A stretch of 64,000 bases of DNA from Narthecium ossifragum (Eukaryota; Streptophyta; Magnoliopsida; Dioscoreales; Nartheciaceae): assembly GCA_963920575.1 (NCBI GenBank), contig OY986971.1, positions 10,666,779 through 10,730,778 on the forward strand, in the 5' to 3' direction. A program made the translations under genes and the position numbers. Within the stretch, counting starts at the first letter, position 1. Every line of letters starts with the position of its first letter. Below are positions 43,422 to 54,125 of this stretch, piece by piece. The notes under the pieces were generated by a model. It saw only the letters and a program-made list of their open reading frames with translations. It made no database searches and was not told where the DNA came from.

Positions 43422-44034
43422 CTTCAAATGGATTAATAAAGTTCTTTTTTAATTAAATACTTTTTCAAATGACTTTTTATTGCAAATCTTCACTTGGTAT
43501 CATGTTTGAGAAGATTTTAAACCTTCAATTTTGATTTTAAAACTTTAAATCGATTCTCTTATGATTTCTTTTATGGTTTTATGTGATTTTTCTTCCCCCT
43601 CCGCTAATTCGTTTTGATGATGTCAAAGGGAGAGAAATATTATGATGATATCTTGTTTTTTTGAAAGATCTTGAAACTTTATTTTTTATTTTCTAAATAC
43701 TTGAGATATTTGGATGTTTATATGAACATTTACTTCTATGAACTGAATGGCATATATCTATATTACTGAAGATTTTATGAGAATATAATTCTTGCTCAAA
43801 TATCTTGTCTCATGTTTTTATATAAAGATGTACATATGTCATATTTGCACTTTCATACTTTTTGACTTATAATCAAGCTTGTTATATTGTTTTAGTGACA
43901 TATGACCTGCATGCATCAATGAAATTCACTTTAGAACATATTTTATGAGAAAAATGGATGCATAAATTAAGGCAGGAGCTTTCACGGTTTTATTATCACA
44001 ATTTAGAATGTTGTCATCATCAAAAAGGGGGAGA

Positions 44035-45016
44035 TTTTAGTCCTAATATTGTTTTGATGATGTCAATATATGTTTGATGATAAAACATTGGTTTAATATA
44101 TATATCCCTTAATTTGGAAATCATTAAGTTCAATATCTATATGATTTTGTACTCACGGTCGATGCGGCGGTTGATGCACAGATCGACCGTGGAGTCTAGC
44201 GATCGATAGACGGATCGACCGTGGAGGTAAAAGTTGTGACGGTCGATGTGACGGTCAACCGCGGCCTATGTGACGTGTTGTGTTGAAATGATGGTCGAAC
44301 GAGGCATCGGCCCTGATAAGCGATTTTCACAACAGAGGCTCACGGACGATGTGACGGTCGACCGTGAAGCTTAAAAGTCAATAGGTGGATCGACCGCGGC
44401 TCAAGAAGAACGCGACGGACGATGTGGCGGACGATGCAACGGTCGACCGTCAGTTAGGAAACTAGCCGTTAAAGAGCTGTTGCAGAAATGCAAAATAGCT
44501 GTTGGAAGCTACTTTTTGAGGTCCTAAAGCTCAAGTATATATGGAAAGAAGTAACAAACTTGGTGTAAGACTAAGAGAGATATTAGTATACAATGTAACA
44601 AGTTTTAGTCTTCTTTTGATAGTTTTAATCTTTGTAAAACTATTTCAAGTTGTGAAGTAGACTTTGTGGGAGATATCCAAGAGAGAACTTGGAGAGTTTG
44701 TAAGGTTGCCAAGCATCCATAAGCTTGGTGGATAGGTTGCCAAGCAGCCGGAAGCTTGGTGGAATAGCTTGTAAGAGGTCTTGCAAGTAGTGAAACCTCA
44801 AGGAGGCTCTTGAGTGAAGTGGAAGTAGGCAAGGTTTGCCGAACCACTATAAAAATATGGTGCAATCTCCTTTAACTCTCATCTCATCCTTCTATTTACT
44901 TGCATTATTTATCATTCATTTTATTTACAAGCATATGGGTTATTAGACTCCTTTTTAGGTTTCCATAATTGATTTTCTTATATAAGGCTTGAGACCAATC
45001 CCCTCTTAGATCTTCA
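44035..45016 (+). repeat. 3' LTR of Copia element
   Basis: It begins TTTTAGTCC where the 5' LTR has TGTTAGTCC, so the terminal TG is mutated. Many scattered differences from the 5' LTR indicate some age. Confidence 0.88.
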
Positions 45017-45021
45017 TAATT

Positions 45022-45902
45022 GACATATGAATTTCTTATAGCTTTCTATTACTCACTATGTGACCGAGTAGGATTGATTTAGACGGTTAGTTGACTCTCT
45101 TTTCTACATGTATGACATTTGCTGGCGCGTTTTTTACCTCGAGTCCGAGAGAGAGGGAACCTACCAACGGGCCATGGAGAAGTTGAAATCATTGTTGGAG
45201 GGTTGCATGCTGCCCTGGGTTGTCTTGACTAATAGGGACCTGGGTTTGATGAAGGTCGTGCAGTTCGTGTTTCCTAATGCCAAGAACATGTTGTGTAAGT
45301 GGCATATCAACAAAAATATAACAGCAAACTGTAAGAAGATGTTTGGGACAAATGAGAAATGGAAATCTTTCCTGTTGAGCTGGGAGCTGGTTGTTAGTTT
45401 TGAGACTGAGACAAAATTTTTCCAAAATATGGAGTCAATGGAGAAGTCCTTCTGCGGGTAACCAAGTGCTCTTGATTATGTCAAGGAGTCATGGCTAATC
45501 AAGTACAAGGAATTATTTGTTAGTGCATGGACAGATAGATATATGCACTTCAATAATGTCACTACAAATCGGGTTGAGAGTGCACATGCAAAGTTGAAGA
45601 GGCATATGGGGGCATCGAACTGCAATTTTGACACCTCCTGGGCCACGATCAATGCCCTGCTCAAGCTCCAACACACGGAGATCCTTGCTTCTTTTGAGAA
45701 GAGCAAGTACATTGTGCAACATAATTTTCGGGTAGCCATATTTCGAGAGCTGAGGGGTTTCATCTCCAAAAACTCACTCGATATCATCTGTGCAGAGGCC
45801 AAACGAGCAGAGAATATAGACCCAGACGAGCATGCTTGCGGCTGCCAAGTCAGGTGTACCCATGGTTTGCCATGTACCCATGAGATTGCGGAGTACAGGT
45901 GA
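45022..45902 (+). pseudogene. FAR1-like MULE transposase, catalytic core and SWIM finger
   Basis: From about 45110 the frame reads YLESEREGTYQRAMEKLKSL, VVLTNRDLGLMKVV and PNAKNMLCKWHINKN, the MULE transposase core (second catalytic D in TNRD). A TAA at 45460-45462 interrupts. It continues with NNVTTNRVESAHAKLK and ends in a SWIM-type pattern (CGCQVRCTHGLPCTHEIAEY). Upstream a frameshift lies at MTFAGAFF near 45120. It is the 3' part of the gene that begins at 27132. Confidence 0.8.
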
Positions 45903-46139
45903 GAAGGTGGCGCTGTACCTCTCTCTAGTATATATCATTATTGGTTTGCCATGTGCCCATGATACTTAAGTCGTATCCGTGCGCAACTATATCGATCGTC
46001 GATAATCTCCATGACACGAGCAAACTGAAATCAGAAGACATAATAAAATTTATAAACGATATAAACGAAGCAAAATAATAATAATGTTAACGCAATCATA
46101 AACCTCAAGTCTAACACACCGCAACATGTAAATCTACAG
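45903..46139. other. Convergent gap between the transposase and PMD genes
   Basis: AT-rich, with a second copy of TTGGTTTGCCATGTGCCCATG near 45940 that repeats the SWIM exon sequence. No gene is seen. Confidence 0.5.
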
Positions 46140-46390
46140 AAGGCCGATAGGATGACGTCCTGAATTCTGGGTTCTGTACCCTCACATGTGAACGAGATCA
46201 ATACCAACCCATGTACTCGGGCACGCACTCGTGTCCCACCTTTGCAGCTTGAGTAGTCCTTGCTGCTCGGATCATACGATCACGCCATCTATTCCAAAAC
46301 TCTGGTATGAATTCAAAGGTCCTCTTGAATCGTCGTCCAGTCTTCCCGGCAGCCAAAGACTGAGAGGCAGGCTTGAGTAGCTCATTAGGA
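46140..46390 (-). pseudogene. PMD gene, C-terminal exon
   Basis: On the minus strand the frame gives RFKRTFEFIPEFWNRWRDRM, VGHECVPEYMGWY, a TGA, then SRSHVRVQNPEF. The tryptophan/tyrosine tail matches the position of YLQWYWG...YVSRP in the PMD gene at 24883-25305. It belongs with the PMD exons at 47391-48441; the exons expected between are missing. Confidence 0.55.
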
Positions 46391-47390
46391 ATTATCTATT
46401 GAAGACCAAATTGACGAAGGACCCAAGCCGGTTTGTCGAGCGTCCACACCTCCGCAGCCTTCAACCCCAACCACCCCTTCCTCCCTCATCTCTCTCTCTG
46501 GCGCCTCCTCCTTTTCCCTACCTCGGCGTCTCCATCTTCTGCGCCGGACCACCATCGTCGGTGCCCCGACCAGTGTCGATCGTCGGCAGTCGCTCCTAGG
46601 CTGTCGAACGCCGTAGCACCTTCCCTCTCTCCTTTCAGCCCTCGACACCCTCGTCCTCTACCGCATCGCCTCCGATTTCACCCTCGACTTCTCTTCCTTC
46701 CTAGAGCTGCCTCCCATCACACTCACCCCACCCAAGGGCCCTAGCTCGCTGCCGTCAACGGTGCCGTCAGGCACCAAGCTCGTTGGCCTCCACCTCCTCT
46801 ATTCGTCGACCATGTCGCCCTTCCTCCGAGCGCTCTCAACAAGATAGGCCACAAGCCAAGAATCGTCGCCATCTTCCCCGATGCCGACATCTCCTTACTG
46901 TCCTCACCGCCAACGAAGCTTCATTAGCCACCTGTCGGCGCCGAGACATTTCAGATCCAGGCTTCACCCCCAACAAGCAAAGCTCCCCCAACCTTGTCTT
47001 CTTTTACTTCATCAAGATCTGGACACGGGGGAGGAGGACCTGGTGGGCATCAACGGAGAGGGAGGAGGGGGTGATGCCGACAAAGAGAAAAAGGTCGAGC
47101 ATGGGGCGGAAGGAGAACGTAGAGCAGGCGGATGACATGGCCGACAACCACCCATCCAGAGGAACAAGTTCTCGAAGGGAGAGCACCACGCCGAGAAGAA
47201 GAGCTTGGGGGAGAATACCACCTTCCGTGGCGGGAAACGGGTGCAAAACCGCTCACGTGCGCGCACGTGAATGGTTTCACTTAATTTATAACTTGGTGGT
47301 ATCGAATTGTAAATCTCAAACCTAGTGGTACCAAAGTGTATTTCTGGGAAAGTGCATGGTACCGGAATGCAAAAATCCCAAATGTAAATA
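46391..47390. other. Unresolved insertion or replacement inside the PMD gene
   Basis: GC-rich CT repeats with no convincing protein in any frame. Its right side (47280-47375) carries GTGGTACCAAAGTG and GTACCGGAATGC, resembling the 'gtttagtacc' terminal repeats of the Pack-MULE at 55634, but I found no matching left end. It may be another sequence-capturing element. Confidence 0.35.
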
Positions 47391-48441
47391 TATATTACAT
47401 GCCAAACATGTGTGATGGTATCACCTCCAACAAGGTAAGGTACTCTTCCATCTGCTTCGTAGCCCATCTACTACCGGCACCCAAGTGTCGGTACAAGTAT
47501 GCTAGGGCCGCAGCTCCCCATGCATACTGGTTCGTAGTAGACAGGTCCCTCAGTGCAAAAAGGTAAGACACGAGCACCTTACTCGCCGATTTATCACAAA
47601 ATAGAGTGCAGCCGTGTAAGTAGAGCAAGTAGGCCTTTACTCAGCAATTCAGGCCAACTTTCTCTATTTGCAATCACTCTTGAGTCAGGTCAGTCTAAGT
47701 GCCTTTCCTTTGTTCCTATTCAGTTGAGGCAGTGCGCTCTCCATAGACACTCCCAATTGACTACAAACCAGTCGTGCTGCTTCCTCAGTCCCCATATTGC
47801 GAAGCCGGCTGGTCTAGTGATGGAGATGCCCAGAATGGTCCTTACATCGGCAAGTGTAATGGTCATTTCGCCACATGGTAGGTGGAATATGTTCTTCTCC
47901 GGTTGCCACCTCTCAATGAGTGACGGCACCAACACCTTACTGATTGTACTATACGTACAATCCAGCAAGTTCCCCAGTCCTGACCCACGCACGACCTCTC
48001 TAAATTCAGCCGTCCCCACACACCCCCCCCCCCCACCCCCCCGACAATCATTCACTCCCATGGGCCAAACATTTCAAAGGAAGTTCCTACTTCATTGAGT
48101 AAACAAAACAGATGTTGTAACAATAGTGAAAAGCATATAATTAAGCAAAAATTACATTTAGTATAAAGTACTATACCACTCCACGCCATATCCTATATGC
48201 AACGTGGGTCCTGAACTGCGTTAGGATCGATTCATCTTCAGGTCCTCCAGGAATAGGCTCACTCGTATCGAACTCATCATCACCTGGTCGTATCTCCCAC
48301 AATGGGTCAATTGCATCAGTTGGAACCTCGTTAGTCACGTCATGTTCCCACCTTCTCCTTGCCTCTCCGATGCCGTGGGGCGTCGGCGCAAATGTGGGCA
48401 ACATGAGTCGAGCTCTCCCCTGCTTCTACCATATCTGTACA
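47391..48441 (-). pseudogene. Plant mobile domain (PMD) gene of the second MULE
   Basis: On the minus strand, exon pieces are: 48441-48165 with PGGPEDESILTQFRTHVAYR; about 48061-47720 with LLDCTYSTISKVLVPSLIER, WQPEKNIFHLPCGEMTITLA and DVRTILGI; and 47628-47391 with LRDLSTTNQYAWGAAALAYL. These are the N-terminal and central PMD blocks of MAIN/MAIL-type proteins. Stops and frame changes separate them, and the middle exons are lost at 46391-47390. The gene converges on the FAR1-like transposase gene, unlike the first MULE, where both genes share a strand. An intron upstream (48442-48830) is rich in CGGTT/AACCG motifs. Confidence 0.7.
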
Positions 48442-49107
48442 AAGAACATGACAAGTTCAGTTACAAAGAACCGAAAGTAAATCTCATATTCGGAAGTCAG
48501 AAACCGAAAACATGATTCAAAATCGGTTGAAAAAAAATGAACATGGCTCAAGTAATCGGTCAAGACATGCCGAAAATATAGTTCGGTTATACGGAAACGA
48601 ACAAATTAGGAAATTTTCGGTTTCACAGAGCCGAAAACAAGGAAACTGATCGGTTTTTGAAAACCAAAATTACAAAATTTCGGCGTATTCAACCCGAAAA
48701 TTAGAGAAAATTTTCAGTTCCATAAATCCGACTATATATTAAAATGTCGGTTTAATGAAACCGATAATGAAGGAAGAATGAATTTTTTGAATGCCGACAG
48801 GATCAGTTAAGAGCGGATTTACAGGACCGACCTAGCACACGAGCCCAGGAGGATAGATGCTAAGATGATGGCGGCGAGAATAGAAGAGTAACTCGTAATG
48901 TACTAAGAGGAGGATGGCGACGGGAGGAGGACGGAGGTCGCGGCGATGGGAGGAGGTCGGAGGACGGAGGTCGTGGAGACGGGAGAGAGGGCGAAGGCTT
49001 CAGCGACGATGAGGGCAGAAGTCACAACGACGACAGTTTCTTGCGATGACGGCGGTTTGGGGCGGGGTTGAGAGTTTCGGCCAGTGGGGTTGAATAGTGG
49101 GGAAAAG
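48442..49107 (-). other. Leader and first-intron region of the PMD gene with CGGTTT-type inverted motifs
   Basis: 48520-48800 holds many short inverted pairs such as TCGGTTT...AAACCGA. 48830-49080 is GC-rich with GGAGGACGGAGGTCG repeats. No coding frame is supported beyond a possible first exon near 48870. Confidence 0.45.
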
Positions 49108-51635
49108 TGTGAGGACCTGTTCCTCTACCCCTGTGGCTCGTTGCAGACCGTAAGGGTAATTTGGTAAATTGCGCCTTATTGGTTTGTTTCACACTCGCGT
49201 GTGCACACACTGGCCTTGTTTGTGTTAGTGTTTGTTTAGAATGGCTAGGTGGACCCGGGATCGGAGGATCCCAGCTCGGGCGCGCAACATCCCTTCTTTG
49301 GGCTGCTGGCGGCCCTCGAGCGATCGGTCGCTCGTAGGAGCGATCGATCGGACTCGTGAGCGAGTCGGGGGCTTTTTGACCCTGTGGATCGATCCCAACT
49401 AGTGTTGGATCGATCCATCCTTGTCTTGGATCGATCCAGCATGGTGTTGGATCGATCCAGACACTGTAGCTAGTCGGTGGTTTTCTTCTCTTTCGCGAGG
49501 ACGGCCGTTGGCCGTCGCTCTCCTCTGTCAGAGGGGGAGGACTTTCCCTCCCCTTCCCTCACTTTTTCCCCCTTCCCCCGGCTTTCCCCTCCCCTTTCCC
49601 CTCCTTTTCTTCCGCTCCTCTTCCTCCTTCTCCTCCTTTCTTCTTCCTTCCTTCTTTCTCTCCCGAAGCTCTGCTTCTTCCCCTGTTTCTGGCAGCCCAC
49701 TTCATCTCCTCCGTTCTCCCTCCTCCGACCATCTTTTCCGGCGTTCTAAGGCTCGTCGGATTCGTGGCAACGAGAGGAAGATCCCTGAAGTGGTTTGGAG
49801 GCTTGTTGGTGATCAAATCGCGGGGAATCAGCCGAGGAAAGCGCAGCTAGGTAGGGTTATACCTACTGATGTTTTTTTCAGGTTTTCTCTAGATCTAGCC
49901 GTTGGATCTTGTTGATTCTTATTTTGTTGGATTCCTTATACCTGTTAGATTTACTAATTTAAGTTTTATGTTAATCAGTTGAGATTTGAGTAGGTTTATG
50001 CATGATTAGTTTCGGATTTTTGGTTTTCTGCTGTTCTTGAAGAACAGCCGGCTTGCGGCGAGTTTTCCGGCCAGCACGTACATGATCTTGGTTTGTGATA
50101 AACATAAGAGTTGTAGATCTCGTCGTTAGCGTTCCATTCCATCTTATTTTGTATTTTTCCGATTTTTCTACGCTTTGGTATGAATTATTTTCTGAAGGGC
50201 TGCGTTGCAGCAATTAACTGGTAAGTTGGTATGAAGCTTTCGGATCGATCCAAATTGTTCGGATCGATCCCAAAGCTAGCTGATGGTGTTTTAATGGTCT
50301 ATGTTTGACGGTTTTGATTAATGTTTTCCCGTTAATCCAACCGTTGGATGATTATGAATTTTGGATATGTTGATCACGCTATATACACCTACTGGTGGTT
50401 AAGTTGGATCTTGAATCCGACGTCGTTTGGACGTCGGATCGACGGGATCAATTAGCCCCTAAGTAGAGGCTTTGAGTGTTTTTTATTATAATATTATATT
50501 TCAGAATATAATATTATATTGTTAGTATTCATCAGCGGTTTTCGGGGTTGCTTCCCGTTGCAGGAGTTCGCGGTTGACGGTCGTGGTACCGTCGTAATGC
50601 CGGGACCCGCTGCGGATCGGCTGGCAGCGGCTGGTAGTACCGCTGCAGCGATCCACTAGACTTATATGATGCTTGATATACTGTTGCATGCTTTGCCTCT
50701 TATCTGTGTATGCCATAGCATGCATTGTTGATGTGTGTATTAGTTGCATTGGTTAGGGCGTGGGTGATCTTTGGGTCGCCGTCCTGAGGCTGGAAGCTCG
50801 AACTTAGCCCTAGGACCGGGGTTGGGTGGTTTGAACCCGGTTTGAATTGTGATGTCCAGTCGATTCAATGATAGGCTTAGATGACTGGTACACTTGTGGC
50901 TTGATGATTGTAAAGGTCATGTCGGCCTCGAGTCGGATCTGAGGTATAGCCGGTGTCCGGCGTTCTTAAACTCTTGAGAAGAGGAGTTGCCTACTCAGTG
51001 GTGTCTTTTCCCACCAAACAGTGTTCTGTGTCCTGTTGAGAGTCAGCAGTGTTGTTTCCTGCTACTGAGTGTGACCCGACATGTGACCAGCCCGGCTGGA
51101 AGATCATGATCGGGGCCTCAGGGACACGCGGTGGGGTTATGGGACCCCTGTATACACCCAGGTCCTACTTGAGGGCGACACTGTTGCGTTTCCCTCTTCC
51201 TTCTGTGTGTCGTAGTGTAGATCCCTACTGAGCTTAGTGCTCACTCCTACCCGGGCTGCGTTTTGCAGGTGCAGGCGTCAGTTCCTCCTCTGTGGCCCCT
51301 ACCGGGCAGTTGGACGGCGGTGCGGCGGCGCCTGGTGGCTTTTGAGAGGTGGCGATATTTATTGCTTTTACCCTTTGGTTAGTTTGTCTCCTACGGGAGT
51401 AATGTTGTATTTTGAATCTTCCCCTCTCCGATGATATGTATATTAACACTTGAGTTTTAAATCTGTGGTTCGAGGTTTTGCTAATAAATGTTGTTTTAAT
51501 TGAGGGTGCTTTGGTGAATTGCTAGGGAGACCAATAGGTTAGAGAGAACCCTCGCCAGCTTTGTTTTCCGCGTTTTGTAGGTTTCGGTTCGCGTCGCGCC
51601 GGCCCGGTGGGGCTTTCGCTGGTCGGGGCGCGACA
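49108..51635 (+). mobile_element. Solo LTR, diverged chromovirus family
   Basis: 2528 bp, TGTGAGGACC to GCGCGACA, flanked by AAAAG at 49103-49107 and 51636-51640. Its 3' half is clearly related to the Tekay LTRs (GTGTCCTGTTGAGAGTC, CTACCCGGGCTGCGTTTTGC). The 5' half differs, but again has GATCGATC sites (49340-49450 and 50243-50270). It lies near the right end of the older MULE. Confidence 0.92.
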
Positions 51636-51826
51636 AAAAGCGTAATATAGGATTTTACCCTATGTTACCCTTTTACCATGATTTACTACTAACCATGAGT
51701 AATATCGTATTTATGAAAAATAGTGGGTGGTGCACCAAGTAATGTGTTGTATTTTAAAAATTAGGTGTGGTGTACCTAGTAAAACGGTGCACGTATCAAA
51801 TCCTGTTGTGCATATATAATCACCTA

Positions 51827-52000
51827 AAGATATTAGGGAAATTTGTCAAATGGTCTTTTACTAGAGACCAATTTGTCATTTGGTCCCCTATACAAGTTCT
51901 TCAGTCTTAATAAAGACAAAATTACCCCCTATCTATTATCTATATACCTCCCCCTAACACACCCCATCCCCCCCCCCCCCCCCGGGGTCGTCGCCCCCCC
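51827..52000. other. AT-rich flank of the minisatellite
   Basis: It contains GTCAAATGGTC and GTCATTTGGTCCCC, possibly a transposon end. A poly-C run lies at 51970-51984. Confidence 0.35.
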
Positions 52001-53085
52001 ACCAGATCCCGAGGTTGTCGCCGTCCCCGTCTCCCCCGTCGCCGATCCGCCTCCCTCGCCGCCGATCCAGCCTCCCTCGTCGCGGATCCGCCCCCTGTCA
52101 CCGATCCGGGCTCCCCGTCACCGATCTGCCTCCTCTGTTGTCAATCCGCCTCCCTCGCTGCCGATCCCGCCTCCCTCGTCGCGGATCCGCCTCCCCCGTC
52201 ACCGATCCGGGCTCCCCATCGCCGATTCGCCTCCCCTGTCACCGATCCGGGCTCCCCGTTGCCGATCCACCTCCCCCGCCGCCGATCCAGCCTCCCTCGT
52301 CGCGGATCTGCCTCCCCATCTCCGATCCGCCTCCCCTGTCACTGATCCGGGCTCCCTGTCGCTGATCCGCTTCCCCCGTCGCCGATCCGGGCTCCCTGTC
52401 ACCGATCTGCCTCCTCTGTCGCCGATCCGCCTCCCTCGCTGCCGATCCCGCCTCCCTCGTCGCGGATCCGCCTCCCCCGTCACCGATCCGGGCTCCCCGT
52501 CGCCGATCCGCCTCCCCTGTCACCGATCCGGGCTCCCCGTTGCCGATCCACCTCCCCCATCGCCGATCCAGCCTCCCCCATCACGGATCTGCCTCCCTGT
52601 CTCCGATCTACCTCCCCTGTCACTGATCCGGGCTCCCCGTCGCCGATCTGCCTCCCCCGTCGCTGATCCAACCTCCCCCGTAGCCGATCCAGCCTCCCCC
52701 GTCACCGATCCGGGCTCCCCGTCGCCATTCCGCCTCACCCGCCGCCGATCCAACCTCCCCCGTCGCGGATCCGGCTTCCCTGCTGTGAATCCGCCTCCCC
52801 CGCCGCCGATCCAGCCTCCCCCGTCGGGGATCCGGCTTCCCCATCACTAATCCGGGCTCCCCCCCCCCCCCCCCCCTGTCGATCCAATATCCACCGTCGC
52901 CGTCGCCGATCCCGCCTCCCCAGCCACGGATCCGGGCTCCCCCATCACGGATCCCGGCTCCCCCGCCGCGAATTCGGCTAACCCGCCGCGGATCCGCCTC
53001 CCCCGTCACTGATCCGGGCTCCCCCGTCGCGACGCCGCCGATCCAGCCTCCACCGTCACGGATCCGCCTCCCCCTCTTCGTTGTG
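52000..53085. repeat. GC-rich minisatellite (CCGATCCGCCTCCC-type)
   Basis: About 1.1 kb of imperfect tandem units of roughly 18-24 bp, built from GCCGATCCGCCTCCC and ACCGATCCGGGCTCCC, with higher-order repeats (for example 52196-52290 recurs near 52466-52560). A poly-C run at 52860-52875 interrupts it. The long Pro/Ser/Arg or Gly/Asp/Arg frames on either strand follow the repeat and are not genes. Confidence 0.85.
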
Positions 53086-53930
53086 GTGTCTTTTCTATTT
53101 TATTGATGTAACTTTTCAATTTTTTATGGTAACTTTTCAAGTGATTTGTGTAACTTTTCATTTTTTTCATGGTATCTTTTCAATTTCATCATAGTAGTTA
53201 GAAAAAAGGAACTTTTCAAGTTATTTGTGGTAACTTTCCATTTTTTTTTGTGGTATCTTTTCAATTTCATCATAGTAGTTAGAAAAAAGGAATGGAAATT
53301 AACTTTCAAAAAAAAAACCACCAATAAAATAATTGGTGGTAGTCATCAGACTTAAAAAAGAAGTGAAAAGTAATTACAAAATGAAAAGTAACTTAAAAAA
53401 AACTGAAAAGTTACTTTCAAAAAACCCGAACCAAAAAATAACTTCTAAAAAAATTGGAAAGTTATTTCCAAAAAATCTGAAAATTGACTGCAAAAAATTT
53501 GAAAAAAAAAACCATTAATGCATGTAAGTCATTAATGCAGTTGAAATTACCACACCTACTTATGCATTTCTCAAAAAATTCCATTTACCAAAAGCCACAT
53601 CCACTTATGCACCCATTTATTTTGGATTTCAGGAAATGCCATCTTTGCCCATACTTTTTCTATTTAAAAGGGTATTTTAGTCATTAAAAGTTACCATAAT
53701 AATCGTCAAAAAGATTAAATGTCTTATAAATTTGTTAGGAGACTGTAGAGCAATAAAGATTTTCAAATGAGATTAAATAACAATTATCTGAAGATAATAA
53801 CTCTTTTATACACCTTTGCCCACCTCCCCCATAAGATAAAAATTATACCAGTTTTATCCTAATTATGAGGGTAAATTTTAACGCGGGGTAAATCTTACAC
53901 CCCATCGAAACATAATTAAAGAAGATAAAA
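53086..53930. other. AT-rich stretch with short repeats upstream of the carboxylesterase gene
   Basis: TTTCAATTTCATCATAGTAG occurs twice (about 53178 and 53259). The 53350-53510 part is A-rich. From 53760 on it is ordinary AT-rich sequence that may hold distal promoter elements. No gene is seen. Confidence 0.5.
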
Positions 53931-54032
53931 GCTGTGCCTTTTTTACACGCGTACCAAACACATCCAAAAGATAAACTGGTGAGACCACTGCCAATGAAGA
54001 GGAGGAATATGATGTGCACACAAATCTTTGTC

Positions 54033-54040
54033 TATAAAAC
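54033..54040 (+). promoter_or_regulatory. TATA box of the carboxylesterase gene
   Basis: CTATAAAA lies 93 bp upstream of the chosen start codon, a normal distance for a plant promoter with a leader of about 60 bp. Confidence 0.6.
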
Positions 54041-54125
54041 GACCTTTTGGCTCCTTCCCAAGCTCCAGGTGCTCATTTTCTCCAGAGCCGCTTCTTCACA
54101 ACTATATCCCATCTCCCTCACAACA

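Larger units (their letters stand above)
41894..45016 (+). mobile_element. Non-autonomous Copia element (pol deleted)
   Basis: The LTRs are 41894-42865 (972 bp) and 44035-45016 (982 bp). They are flanked by TAATG and TAATT, a near-perfect 5-bp duplication. The primer site TTGGTATCAGAGCA follows the 5' LTR at 42867-42880 and AAAAAGGGGGAGA precedes the 3' LTR. Only a short gag is present; protease, integrase, reverse transcriptase and RNase H are all absent. Both LTRs carry CGGTCGACCG-type palindromes. Confidence 0.9.
26721..51821 (+). mobile_element. Putative older MULE, expanded by nested insertions to 25 kb
   Basis: 26721-26757 and the inverted 51786-51821 match at about 33 of 37 positions around ATTATATATGCACAACA and GTGCACC. 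Between them, after removing the nested elements, remain a plus-strand FAR1/MULE-type transposase gene in pieces and a minus-strand PMD gene, with about 5-6 kb of own sequence. I did not find a clean 9-bp target duplication: the flanks show AGATAATGG and AGATATTAG, which is not convincing. The terminal repeats and the continuity of the transposase reading frame across insertions support a single unit. Confidence 0.55.

Noticed and set aside
46399..47325. Possible protein genes on the plus strand
   Set aside because: Frames are short, Ser/Pro/Arg-biased and mutually overlapping; a weak resemblance of one segment to a glycosyltransferase start could not be supported.
51843..52850. Long Pro/Ser/Arg-rich open frame, and Gly/Asp/Arg-rich frames on the other strand
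   Set aside because: They follow the minisatellite in all frames; the stop-free state comes from base composition.
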